The notes under the pieces were generated by a model that saw nothing but the letters and a program-made list of their open reading frames with translations, ran no database searches and was not told where the DNA came from. DNA of 64,000 nucleotides from Acidobacteriota bacterium (GTDB lineage: Bacteria; Acidobacteriota; Terriglobia; Acidiferrales; UBA7541), in contig QHYI01000110.1 in the NCBI GenBank assembly GCA_003223245.1, positions 66,352-130,351 of the forward strand, in the 5' to 3' direction. Positions 43,553 to 52,316 of the stretch are shown here, in pieces; the first letter of the stretch is position 1; each line of letters opens with the position of its first letter. Position numbers and translations under genes: made by a program.

Positions 43553-44584
43553 TTAAAGGCTGGAGGAGTGACGCGTCAGGAGCAACCGCTCGCCGCGCAT
43601 GTCCTCTCCGCGGAGCTCGCGCAGCGCATAGGTCACGAATTCAGCGGTCACGCGCTTCCTCCAAGTCATGTCGAAGTCCGTGTTGTCCAGCGGCTTTGCG
43701 ATGCGCGCGGCCAGCGCTGCCGCTTCCGCGATCGTTCCCTGATTCAACGGCCGGCCCACCAGGAGTTCGGACGCTTCCCTAGCAACGAGCGGGAGGCACG
43801 CTACAGAGCCCACCACGATTCGCGCGGCTTCGACGACGCCAGTCCCGGACAACTTCGCGGCCGCAGCAACCGACAAGACCGGAAAATCGAAAGACCCACG
43901 GCGGCGCAACTTCCAGTACGCGCTCTTCCAGCCGCGCAAGGAATCCAGGAGCACTTCCGTGAGCAGTTCATTCGGCCGGCGCTTGATGTAGTGGATGCCA
44001 TCGTTTTGGTAAAGTTCGGTGAGGGGAACTTCGCGTTCACCTAAGCGCGAAACTAATCGAACCCGCGCGCCGAGCGCCATCAACGCCGGAGCGGTGTCTG
44101 TGGAAGAGACGGCCATGCACTTCGAGCTACTCGGCGCGACCCAACAAGTGTCACCATCCTTCTTCAAGCAGAAGCCGATGGCTTTTCGCCATTCGTAATT
44201 CTGGTCGTAATAATTGCAGCGCGTATCCAGGCAAAGATTTCCGCCGAGCGTGGCCATGTTTCGGATCTGCGGAGTTGCAACGAACGATGCAGCTTGCGCG
44301 AGTGCCGTCATGCCATTGCGGAAGCCCGCGTCGGCGGCGATTTCAGAAAGCGTGAGGCATGCACCGAGGCGGGACCCCGAATCGCTGAGTGTTTTTTGAT
44401 GCAGCTCCGGAATATGGTTCAGGCTCATCAAGGCTTTCGGGACCTGTTGCCGCCGCTTCATGTTCGGCAACAAGTCCGTGCCGCCCGCCAGTGGCATGGC
44501 CTTGGGCCCTTCGCCGTCGAGAATGCGCACGGCTTCCAGCACCGTCTGTGGCGCGCGGAATTCGAAGAGCGGCAGGCGCATCAT
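43553..44584 (-). CDS. hcrB: 4-hydroxybenzoyl-CoA reductase-like FAD subunit (beta), with [4Fe-4S] loop
   Basis: 343 residues from ATG 44584, whose first bases overlap the stop of the molybdenum-subunit gene. The FAD-binding domain opens with LPLFEFRAPQTVLEAV and PLAGGTDLLPNM. An insertion at about 118-160 carries four Cys (123, 139, 147, 156) spaced 16, 8 and 9 apart, the pattern of the extra [4Fe-4S] cluster known in Thauera HcrB and absent from xanthine dehydrogenase and CO dehydrogenase flavin subunits. It feeds electrons from a donor to the molybdenum site. This insertion is the strongest reason to call the complex Hcr rather than generic xanthine dehydrogenase. Confidence 0.85.
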   Translation of the reverse strand: MMRLPLFEFRAPQTVLEAVRILDGEGPKAMPLAGGTDLLPNMKRRQQVPKALMSLNHIPELHQKTLSDSGSRLGACLTLSEIAADAGFRNGMTALAQAASFVATPQIRNMATLGGNLCLDTRCNYYDQNYEWRKAIGFCLKKDGDTCWVAPSSSKCMAVSSTDTAPALMALGARVRLVSRLGEREVPLTELYQNDGIHYIKRRPNELLTEVLLDSLRGWKSAYWKLRRRGSFDFPVLSVAAAAKLSGTGVVEAARIVVGSVACLPLVAREASELLVGRPLNQGTIAEAAALAARIAKPLDNTDFDMTWRKRVTAEFVTYALRELRGEDMRGERLLLTRHSSSL

Positions 44585-47097
44585 GGCGCGAGTACCTTCT
44601 CTTTGACGGCACGCGGCTTCTCGCGATGAACGTCGTTCACGGCGTTGCCGTCGCCGCCTTCCCACGGTGGAGGAACGCGCAGCGCTTCCGGCCAATTGAT
44701 ATGCGGGAAATGATCCGGGCCAAACCGTGGCTCGCGGCCGGCTTTCTTGTCAGCCAGCGCCTTCATGACCTTTTCCGGTGTGATGGGGACTTCGTCAATT
44801 CGCACGCCCACAGCATCGTAAACCGCGTTCGCCACCGCGGGCATAATCGGCAGCAGCGGACCTTGGCCGACTTCTTTTGCGCCAAATGGGCCGCGAGGGT
44901 CGGGATCTTCGACCAGTTCCGTGACCACCTCGGGCATATCCAGCGAGGTTGGGCTCTTGTATTCGAGCAGCGACGGGAATTTGTGTACCAGTGCATGCGA
45001 GAGCCGCTGGGGCAGGCGGCGAAACTCCTGCTCCTCCATCAGCGCTTCGCCAAGGCCCATGTAAACGCTGCCTTCCACCTGGCCGCGCGCCAGCGTTGGG
45101 TTAAGCGCGCGCCCGATGTCGTGCGCAATGCACACTTTGGGTACATGCACCCAGCCCGTTACGGGATGCACTTGCACTTCGACGACGGCAGCCGTATACG
45201 AATAGGTCGGCGAAGGTCCTACGCCGCCGCCTTTGTACCGCGCGGGCGATTCCGGCGGAGTGTATGAGCCGACCGTGCCGATCGTTCCGAAACGCGCTTC
45301 CGCAAGACAAACAGCTTCTGGGAAACTGACGCCTTTGTCGGGTGCTGCGGAATCGAATACGCGCTTGTCGGCGAAACGTAATCGCTCCTTCGGCACTTCA
45401 CATTTCAGCGCGACGGCTTCCGCGAGAAGCGCTTTGCCGCGTTCCGCCGCTTGCAACGCCGCATTCCCCGCCATCAACGTCACCCGGCTCGAATACGAGC
45501 CCAAATCCACGGGGCCCAGATCCGTGTCACCGGTGAACAGGCGCACATCAAAGGGATCAATGCCAAGAACTTCGGCAACGATGCTCGCGAGAACGTCGTC
45601 CGAGCCCTGCCCGATTTCCGTCGCGCCGCAGAAAATGCTCACGCCGCCACCGCGATCGAATTTCAGCTGTACGCCCGAATGCGGCATCTTGTTCCAGTAA
45701 ATGGGCAAGCCCGCTCCGGTCAGATAAGCCGAGCAAGCGATTCCTACGCCGTGCCCCTCGGGGAGCTTCCGGAATTTGTTTTTCCAGTCGGAAACTCTAA
45801 CGACTCGCCGGATACATTCGGTGAGATTCACAGTGCCCAGCCGCAGAAAATTGGCCGTTACCGCGTTCGGAGATTCCAAAATGCGCAAGCGCAAATCTGC
45901 CGGGTCCATTTTGAGTTTTTCGGCGATTTTGTCGAGCTGCACTTCCTGGCCAAAGCGCGGCTGCGGCGTGCCGTGACCGCGTTTGGGTCCGCACGGCGGC
46001 TTGTTGGTGAACGTGCGGCAGCCTTCATAGCGGTAGCGCGGAATATGATAGGTGGTCGTCTGAAGAGCGCCCGCGTAGTAAGTGCTGGCAACTCCATACG
46101 AACCATACGCGCCGCCGTCGATCAACGTCCGCAGATGCATGCCGGTGATCGTGCCGTCTTTCTTCACGCCGGTCCTGAATTTCATCAGCACCGGATGGCG
46201 CCCGCGGTGGCAATAGAAAACTTCTTCGCGCGTCAGGCAGATTTTTACCGGACGGTCGAGCAGCAGCGCAGCCTTCGCCACGACGATTTCGTGGTTGAAG
46301 GGATCGCTCTTGCCGCCAAACCCGCCGCCGTTCGGCGTGGCAATCACGCGAATGTGCGCTGGCGGCATCTCCAGCACTTTTGCCAAAGCGCGATGCAGAT
46401 AATGCGGCGTTTGCGTGCTGGACCAGATGGTCAGTTTTCCGTCAGGATCCTTGATGGCCACCGAAGCGTGCTGCTCGATGGGAAGATGCGTGCTTCCCTG
46501 GTAGAAGAACGTGTCCTCAAAGATTTCGTCCGCTTCCGCAACTCCTTGTTCCACGTTGCCGAATTCCAGCGCCACAAACTTGTGAATGTTTCCTTCTTCG
46601 CCGTATTCGTGGATGCGCGGCTCGGGAGTCGCCAGCGCTTGTTCGGGATCAGAAATCGTCGTCAGAATCTCGTAATCCACATCGATCAAGTCCAGGGCTT
46701 CAAATGCCGTCAATTCCTCGCGGGCTATAACTGCAGCGACCGGATCACCCACGTGCCGCACATGATTGACACATAGCGCTTGCTCGTCCTGGCTCACCGG
46801 CAGGATGCCGTACTGCATAGGAAGATCTTTCCCGGTGAGCACCAAATAGACGCCTGGATGTGCCAGCGCGCGCGATGTGTCGATCTTTCGGATGCGCGCA
46901 TGGGGATGCGGAGAGCGGAGTAGCTTGCAGTGTGCCGTGCGCGGCAAGAAAATGTCGTCAGCGAAGCGGGTCTGCCCGGTTACTTTCGCGCGACCGTCCA
47001 CGCGGCGCCGCGGCACACCAATCACCCGCAGGTCTTCACCCTGCGAACGGGAATCTGCGACCTGCGACACCTTAGTTGATTCCTTTCGCTCTGGCAT
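44581..47097 (-). CDS. hcrA: 4-hydroxybenzoyl-CoA reductase-like molybdenum-binding subunit (alpha)
   Basis: 838 residues of the xanthine dehydrogenase molybdenum family. Cofactor-binding stretches are seen in GGGFGGKSD, CGPKRGHGTPQPRF and TEIGQGSDDV. The family active-site block reads GAKEVGQGPL at about 739-748: where the catalytic Glu is expected (VGE), Gln745 is found (codon CAA). GGAGAGG lies 5 bases before the ATG. The enzyme would remove the para-hydroxyl of 4-hydroxybenzoyl-CoA reductively, giving benzoyl-CoA, which the box genes next door use. The substrate is inferred from the cluster and the HcrB iron-sulfur loop; another aryl-CoA is possible. It is the middle gene of the hcrC-hcrA-hcrB unit. 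Confidence 0.85.
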   Translation of the reverse strand: MPERKESTKVSQVADSRSQGEDLRVIGVPRRRVDGRAKVTGQTRFADDIFLPRTAHCKLLRSPHPHARIRKIDTSRALAHPGVYLVLTGKDLPMQYGILPVSQDEQALCVNHVRHVGDPVAAVIAREELTAFEALDLIDVDYEILTTISDPEQALATPEPRIHEYGEEGNIHKFVALEFGNVEQGVAEADEIFEDTFFYQGSTHLPIEQHASVAIKDPDGKLTIWSSTQTPHYLHRALAKVLEMPPAHIRVIATPNGGGFGGKSDPFNHEIVVAKAALLLDRPVKICLTREEVFYCHRGRHPVLMKFRTGVKKDGTITGMHLRTLIDGGAYGSYGVASTYYAGALQTTTYHIPRYRYEGCRTFTNKPPCGPKRGHGTPQPRFGQEVQLDKIAEKLKMDPADLRLRILESPNAVTANFLRLGTVNLTECIRRVVRVSDWKNKFRKLPEGHGVGIACSAYLTGAGLPIYWNKMPHSGVQLKFDRGGGVSIFCGATEIGQGSDDVLASIVAEVLGIDPFDVRLFTGDTDLGPVDLGSYSSRVTLMAGNAALQAAERGKALLAEAVALKCEVPKERLRFADKRVFDSAAPDKGVSFPEAVCLAEARFGTIGTVGSYTPPESPARYKGGGVGPSPTYSYTAAVVEVQVHPVTGWVHVPKVCIAHDIGRALNPTLARGQVEGSVYMGLGEALMEEQEFRRLPQRLSHALVHKFPSLLEYKSPTSLDMPEVVTELVEDPDPRGPFGAKEVGQGPLLPIMPAVANAVYDAVGVRIDEVPITPEKVMKALADKKAGREPRFGPDHFPHINWPEALRVPPPWEGGDGNAVNDVHREKPRAVKEKVLAP

Positions 47098-47141
47098 CTA
47101 ACCTCTCCGTGCGGCTGATAACAGCGCACTGCTCAATCCCT

Positions 47142-47654
47142 TCAGGCTTCGGTCTTTTTTTCGGCAATCTTGATCATTGCCGCCTCCACGGCCTCGAAAA
47201 TCTGCAGATACCCGGTGCAGCGGCATAGATTTCCTGACAGCGCTTCGCGGATTTGATCACGCGTGGGATGCGGATTCGCGTCGAGTAGGGCCTTTGCCGT
47301 GACCAGAATCCCCGGCGTGCAGTAGCCGCACTGGGCTGCACCCAAGTCAGCGAAGGCATCTTGCAGCGGATGCAGTCGTCCATCAGCGGAAAGTCCCTCG
47401 ACGGTCAGCACTTCTCTTCCACTGCACTCGAGAGCGAGCACCAAGCAGGAGAGCACGGGTTTGCCATCCAATAGAACGGCGCAAGCGCCACATTCACCTA
47501 ATTCGCAGCCGTGCTTTGTTCCCGTATGGCCGAGGTCTTCGCGCAAAACCTCCAGCAGGGTCTTGTAGGGTGCGAAGAAAACGTCGACTTCCTCGCCATT
47601 CAGCGTAAATCGAATCTGCGCTGTCCTCTCGGCCTCCATGGGGATTGTCGCCAC
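47142..47654 (-). CDS. hcrC: 4-hydroxybenzoyl-CoA reductase-like [2Fe-2S] subunit (gamma)
   Basis: 170 residues from GTG 47654, or 165 from ATG 47639, which has GAAGGTGG about 11 bases upstream. Two [2Fe-2S] domains: a plant-ferredoxin-type one with GCELGECGAC...LSC (about 50-75) and an all-helical one with QCGYCTPG and NLCRCTGY (about 110-150), eight Cys in all. It passes electrons from the FAD subunit to molybdenum. It lies 45 bases before hcrA and 23 after the TetR gene. Confidence 0.9.
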   Translation of the reverse strand: MATIPMEAERTAQIRFTLNGEEVDVFFAPYKTLLEVLREDLGHTGTKHGCELGECGACAVLLDGKPVLSCLVLALECSGREVLTVEGLSADGRLHPLQDAFADLGAAQCGYCTPGILVTAKALLDANPHPTRDQIREALSGNLCRCTGYLQIFEAVEAAMIKIAEKKTEA

Positions 47655-47677
47655 CTTCGGTCCGCCTTTCGACTGGG

Positions 47678-48394
47678 CTATCCACCCACCACGCGTTTTT
47701 CCGCGTCCTCAGAAGCATCTTTGCCGAGGACTCGCGGTGCCACTCTCCGAGGAGAGAATTGCCTGACGGAGTCTGCCTTGGCCTGCAAACCGCGGATCAG
47801 ATAATCCGCCATTGCTTCCGCAATCTCTTCCGCAGTCATTTGGCCATCTGGCCGAAACCACTGCACGCTCCAATTCAGAGCGCCGAGTATCGCCCGTGCT
47901 GCGAGCGCAGCGTCGCCTGGACCAAATTCACCGCTCCGCATCCCGGCGGCAATCAGGTTGCGCAGGCCCAATTCATAGCGATCACGCTTGGCCACAAGAT
48001 ACCGCTGCTGCCTTGGCGGCAAAGCATTAGTCAGCAGATGCGCCGCGGAACCCTCCACTTCGTCAAGCAGACAACGTAAATGGGAAACGATCACAAGACG
48101 CAATCGGGCGGCCGCGCTCGTCTTCGCACGGCGCGCTTTTTCCAACGCCGCAATCATGCGATCGAGCGAACTGTCCTGACAAAAGAAAAGAATTTCGTGT
48201 TTGCCCTGGAAGTAGTTGTAGAGGTTGGCGGGGGAAAGTTCAGCTGCCTGCGCGATGTCCCGCATCCCAGTTTCCGAGAAACCTCGGGAGCGGAATTCCC
48301 GTCCCGCCGCGCGTAGAATCTCAAGGCGCCGCGTCCGATAGCGTCGCCGCTGGCGGCCATTGCGGGCATTCAAAGGCTGGTCCTCCGACGGCAT
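47678..48394 (-). CDS. TetR-family transcriptional regulator of the hcr operon
   Basis: 238 residues. N-terminal helix-turn-helix (about 22-68: RRLEILRAAGREFRSRGFSETG...LSPANLYNYFQGK), then a helical ligand domain. AAGGA lies 4 bases before the ATG. It is the first gene of the minus-strand run TetR-hcrC-hcrA-hcrB with 23 bases to hcrC, so it probably controls them, with an aryl-CoA as a plausible ligand. Confidence 0.88.
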   Translation of the reverse strand: MPSEDQPLNARNGRQRRRYRTRRLEILRAAGREFRSRGFSETGMRDIAQAAELSPANLYNYFQGKHEILFFCQDSSLDRMIAALEKARRAKTSAAARLRLVIVSHLRCLLDEVEGSAAHLLTNALPPRQQRYLVAKRDRYELGLRNLIAAGMRSGEFGPGDAALAARAILGALNWSVQWFRPDGQMTAEEIAEAMADYLIRGLQAKADSVRQFSPRRVAPRVLGKDASEDAEKRVVGG

Positions 48395-48556
48395 GGTTCC
48401 TTCTACAAGAGGAGGACTCTCATTCGAGAGGCTTCCTCACCTAAAGTGTCGGCCTTTTTCTTGCCGATGTCAATGGATTCTGAACAGCTGTTCGTAAAGC
48501 GAACGCCTGTTCAGCGGAAGCGAAATAAATGGCAGCGACGGCAAATGGGAGTTTCT

Positions 48557-49858
48557 CTAAGTCCGGTCGAGACGCTGGAATCTCCGAGCTTTCATTTCGA
48601 ATCGGGCAAGTGCCCCGGGTTCCGCCACCGTCACCGTAGGTCGTAGCGAAAGCACGCGGTAGATGGCCTGTTCAACGTGTGCGCGCACTTCCTCCGCGTC
48701 ACTGCCGGAGGTCACTTCGATTTGTACTTCGAGGACGCGCATTTCTCGCTGCGTCTTCACCGTAATGTGAAATTCGTCGACGGCGGCAAATTGGCGGATG
48801 ACATTTTCAATCGCTGCGGGATAGACATTCACGCCGCGGATGGTCACCATGTCATCGCTGCGCCCCAGCAGGCCTCCTTCGAATCGCGCCCAGGTACGTC
48901 CACAGCCACAGGGGCTCTGATTTAGCCGCACCAAATCTCCGGTGCAGTAGCGAATCACGGGGAATCCAGGGCGTCCCAAATTCGTGATGACCAGCTCTCC
49001 CATTTCGCCGGGGTACACTTCTTTCCGCGTTTTCGGGTCAATCACTTCAACGATGAACTCGCTCTCGATGATATGAATTCCATTGGGCTGAAGTTCGCAT
49101 TCGAAGCTGTGCGCGCCGACCTCCGAAGCACCGGCGTGATCGAAGCACTTCGCATTCCACGCGGATTGGATTCGCGCTTTGGTTTGCGAAACGCTCGCTC
49201 CCGGCTCTCCTGCATGGATCAACGCGCGGACAGGAATGCATCGCAGATCAAATCTGTTCTCGCGCGCGATTTCTGCTAGCCGAAGCGCATACGTCGGTGT
49301 GCAGCAAATGACCGTCGCACCAAGATCGCGCATCATGTGAAGCCGTTGCAAAGAATCCCATCCGCCTCCGGGAATCATCATCGCGCCGAGTTGCCGCACG
49401 CCTTCGACCGCCGCCCAGAATCCGATAAAGGGACCAAACGAGAACGGAAGGAACACGCGATCAGCCTCACTAACCCCGGCTCCGCGTAGGACGTGCCCCC
49501 AACATCGGCCCCACCACTGCCAACTCTCCGGCGTGTCCACCACGCGCAAGGGAGTTCCCGTCGTTCCCGAAGTCTGATGCACGCGCGTGTACGCTTCTGG
49601 CGGAAATGTGGCATTCGTTCCAAAGGGAGGCGCTTCCTCCTGCGCGCGCGCCAACTCGGATTTTTCTGTAAAAGGAAGTTTGTGTAGATCTGACAGAGAC
49701 CTTATGTCGCCGGGGGCAATACCTGCGTCGCGCCATTTTCTCGTGTAAAAACGGTTGCGGCCAAAGACGATTCGAAACACTTCTTGAAGCTTGTGCCACT
49801 GAACTTCGCGCCGTTGTTCACGCGGTGCATTCTCCAAGGGCAGGTCGGCGGGCGTCAT
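48557..49858 (-). CDS. Phenylacetate-CoA-ligase-like aryl-CoA ligase
   Basis: 433 residues, the length of PaaK. The ATP-binding loop reads HQTSGTTGTP, followed by the aryl-acid pocket region and GRSDDMVTIRGVNVYP, with the C-terminal lysine loop (FEMKARR) near the end. It makes acyl-adenylate and then the CoA thioester, cytoplasmic. In this setting (next to hcr and box genes) the likely acid is 4-hydroxybenzoate or benzoate rather than phenylacetate. The position of the gene, between hcr and box genes on one strand, supports it as the entry step for both. Confidence 0.85.
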   Translation of the reverse strand: MTPADLPLENAPREQRREVQWHKLQEVFRIVFGRNRFYTRKWRDAGIAPGDIRSLSDLHKLPFTEKSELARAQEEAPPFGTNATFPPEAYTRVHQTSGTTGTPLRVVDTPESWQWWGRCWGHVLRGAGVSEADRVFLPFSFGPFIGFWAAVEGVRQLGAMMIPGGGWDSLQRLHMMRDLGATVICCTPTYALRLAEIARENRFDLRCIPVRALIHAGEPGASVSQTKARIQSAWNAKCFDHAGASEVGAHSFECELQPNGIHIIESEFIVEVIDPKTRKEVYPGEMGELVITNLGRPGFPVIRYCTGDLVRLNQSPCGCGRTWARFEGGLLGRSDDMVTIRGVNVYPAAIENVIRQFAAVDEFHITVKTQREMRVLEVQIEVTSGSDAEEVRAHVEQAIYRVLSLRPTVTVAEPGALARFEMKARRFQRLDRT

Positions 49859-49967
49859 GGCGTGTTCAATTTTTCACGGTCGTCAGAGTCGTCCAAATCA
49901 GCCGTCCAATTTAGCCCGGCTCCCAGTTGCTTAAATTGGGCCAGCGAAATCCCTGGGAATATCTGCT

Positions 49968-50816
49968 TCACTTTGGAAACAACCGCGCCGCATTGTCATA
50001 AAGAATTTTCCGTTTGGCCACTTCTCCAATCGGCAAGGCGTTGAATTTTTCGATGTTCCCTTTGATTTCCGGAACGCCGGGCCCGGGCCAGTCCGTGCCC
50101 CACAAAACCTTGTCGGCAATGTCTTCGAGGCGCGGAAAATATTCCAGCAATTTTTGCGGCGGGATGCCGGAAACGTCCATGTACATATTTTTGTGCCGGC
50201 GCACAAGGAAAAACGCTTCGTTCATCCATAGAGGCCTTCCTCCGTGCGCGAGAATGACCACTAGATTTGGATAGTCGATACAAACGTCGTCGCACAGCAT
50301 CGGCTGCGCGTGCAAGTTGCGCGCACCGGGGAAAATGGAAGTTCCAGTGTGGATCATGACCGGCAAGCTGTTCGCTTGTGCCCGCTCGTAAACAGCGGCC
50401 AGCCCGCGGTTGTCGCCCATATAAGCGTTCGGCGAGAGCACTTGGTGCGACGGATGCATTTTGATGGCGCGAATGCCGAGGTTGGCAAGGCGGTCCACTT
50501 CCCGGCCGGGATCGGGAACGGTTCCCGGGAGGACGCCGCCAAATGCGATGAGGCGGTCCGGGGCCGCGCTGCAATACTTCGCGCTCCAATCATTCACCTC
50601 GGGCGTGAAACCGATGATTTTCGGTGCGACGTAATTGATGAGCCCCGCGCGCTCGATTCCCAGTCTGTCCAGAAACGCCAGGAAAGCTTTCGGATTTGCA
50701 CAATAGCGTTCGACATCCGCGTAGTCCTTGCGCCCCTTTTGCATCAACTCCATCGCCGCGGGCTTCATCATGTGATAGGGCATGATGTGGATGTGAATGT
50801 CGATGATGGGTTGCAC
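49968..50816 (-). CDS. Amidohydrolase-2 family metal-dependent hydrolase
   Basis: 282 residues, TIM-barrel. The metal-binding pair HxH is in DIHIHIMP, further His are in MIHTG and LAHGGRP, and the Asp is in GTDWPGPG. GTG start at 50816. Members hydrolyse or decarboxylate aromatic and heterocyclic acids (ACMSD, gamma-resorcylate decarboxylase types). It lies 43 bases after boxB on the same strand, so it is very likely part of the pathway, maybe acting on a ring-cleavage product. Not a standard box gene. Confidence 0.82.
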   Translation of the reverse strand: MQPIIDIHIHIMPYHMMKPAAMELMQKGRKDYADVERYCANPKAFLAFLDRLGIERAGLINYVAPKIIGFTPEVNDWSAKYCSAAPDRLIAFGGVLPGTVPDPGREVDRLANLGIRAIKMHPSHQVLSPNAYMGDNRGLAAVYERAQANSLPVMIHTGTSIFPGARNLHAQPMLCDDVCIDYPNLVVILAHGGRPLWMNEAFFLVRRHKNMYMDVSGIPPQKLLEYFPRLEDIADKVLWGTDWPGPGVPEIKGNIEKFNALPIGEVAKRKILYDNAARLFPK

Positions 50817-50859
50817 AGAACTCTACCCCGCGGTCAGGGAACACCGGTGTTTCCGCTTA

Positions 50860-52284
50860 TCAGTCGAAACGGACGTATTCAAAATCTAAGGGTTTATTGT
50901 TGATACCGCGCAGCGGTGGCGCAATCCAGTTCGCGAACTTCCCTGGCTCTGTCACGCGCCCGCTCATGAGCGATTGCACGAATTTATAGTCTTTCTCGCT
51001 CGGCAACCATTCGGACTCGCGGCTCTTCCATGCCTCTTCCGTCAGAACTTCACCGTTCGGGCTGACGAAGTGCCCGGCAAAGTTTCCGATCGCGCGATGA
51101 AAGCCCTTGTGGGGCAAGGTCAAGCGGAACGGAATGCCAGTTTGATCGATCACTCTTTGCCACCGGCCGACGCCGTCGGAAATCTCGTCGATGTAGTCGT
51201 CGCGCAAACGCTCGTTCAGAGCCGTTAGCGCCGGAACATTCTTGGTCACAATTTTGTCACCCACGACTTCGGAAACGGGATAACAGGCATCAGTGAGCAC
51301 ATGATCGTCATCGAGCTTGGTTTCGCGGAACCGCCCTTTCAGACCGCTGGTGAAGTAATTCGCGGCGTTGGAGGAAACATCGGAACCGTAAAGGTCCAGC
51401 GTCACGCTGTAGTGGAAGTTCAGGTATTTCTGGATCGTGGGCAGGTCGATCACACCGAGCGCGCGCACGTCCGAAGGATCTTCCACGTTATTTTCTCTCA
51501 TCACTTCGCAAGTCCGCTGAATAATGCGGCTCACACCCGTTTCGCCCACGAACATGTGATGTGCCTCTTCGGTCAGCATGAAGCGGCAAGTGCGCGCGAG
51601 GGGATCGAAGCCCGATTCTGCCAAAGCACAAAGCTGGAATTTTCCGTCGCGGTCGGTAAAGAAAGTGAACATGTAAAACGCCAGCCAGTCCGGCGTGGGC
51701 TCATTGAACGCGCCTAGAATTCGCGGATTGTCGGTATCCCCGGAGCGCCGCGCGAGCAAGGCTTCTGCTTCTTCGCGGCCGTCGCGACCGAAGTGGCGAT
51801 GCAGCAGATACACCATGGCCCAAAGATGGCGTCCTTCTTCGACGTTTACCTGAAAAATGTTCCGCAGGTCGTACAAGGACGGGCAGGAAAGCCCCAGCAT
51901 CTTCTGCTGCTCGACCGAGGCCGGCTCCGTATCGCCTTGCGTCACGATGATGCGCCGCAGTGTCGAGCGATATTCTCCCGGCACTTCCTGCCACGCCGGC
52001 TGGCCTTTGTGCGCCCCAAAATTTACCTGCCGGTTTTCATCGCGCGGCTGCAGGAAAATTCCCCAGCGGTACTCCGGCATTTTCACGTAATCGAATTGCG
52101 CCCAACCGTCCGGCTCCACACTGACAGCCGTGCGCAGGTAAACGTCGTAGTTGCGGCTCTCGGTGGGTCCCATGTCGTACCACCAGCCCAGAAACGCGGG
52201 CTGCCAGTGCTCCAGCGCGCGCTGCAAGACGCGGTCGCGCCCCAAGTCCACGTTATTGGGAATCTTTTCCGTGTAATTAATCAT
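50860..52284 (-). CDS. boxB: Benzoyl-CoA 2,3-epoxidase, oxygenase subunit BoxB
   Basis: 474 residues from ATG 52284, the start that matches known BoxB (MINYTEKIPNN); a longer frame overlaps boxC. All six di-iron ligands known from Azoarcus BoxB are found at the same residue numbers: Glu120, Glu150, His153, Asp211, Glu240, His243 (segments QGDTE, NVEEGRH, TDRD, TEEAHH). The enzyme epoxidises the ring of benzoyl-CoA with O2 and electrons from BoxA. The gene follows boxC by 32 bases. BoxA is not found in the window. Confidence 0.95.
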   Translation of the reverse strand: MINYTEKIPNNVDLGRDRVLQRALEHWQPAFLGWWYDMGPTESRNYDVYLRTAVSVEPDGWAQFDYVKMPEYRWGIFLQPRDENRQVNFGAHKGQPAWQEVPGEYRSTLRRIIVTQGDTEPASVEQQKMLGLSCPSLYDLRNIFQVNVEEGRHLWAMVYLLHRHFGRDGREEAEALLARRSGDTDNPRILGAFNEPTPDWLAFYMFTFFTDRDGKFQLCALAESGFDPLARTCRFMLTEEAHHMFVGETGVSRIIQRTCEVMRENNVEDPSDVRALGVIDLPTIQKYLNFHYSVTLDLYGSDVSSNAANYFTSGLKGRFRETKLDDDHVLTDACYPVSEVVGDKIVTKNVPALTALNERLRDDYIDEISDGVGRWQRVIDQTGIPFRLTLPHKGFHRAIGNFAGHFVSPNGEVLTEEAWKSRESEWLPSEKDYKFVQSLMSGRVTEPGKFANWIAPPLRGINNKPLDFEYVRFD

Positions 52285-52316
52285 GACTTCCCCGCAGTTC
52301 CCTTCCGAAATCTCTT

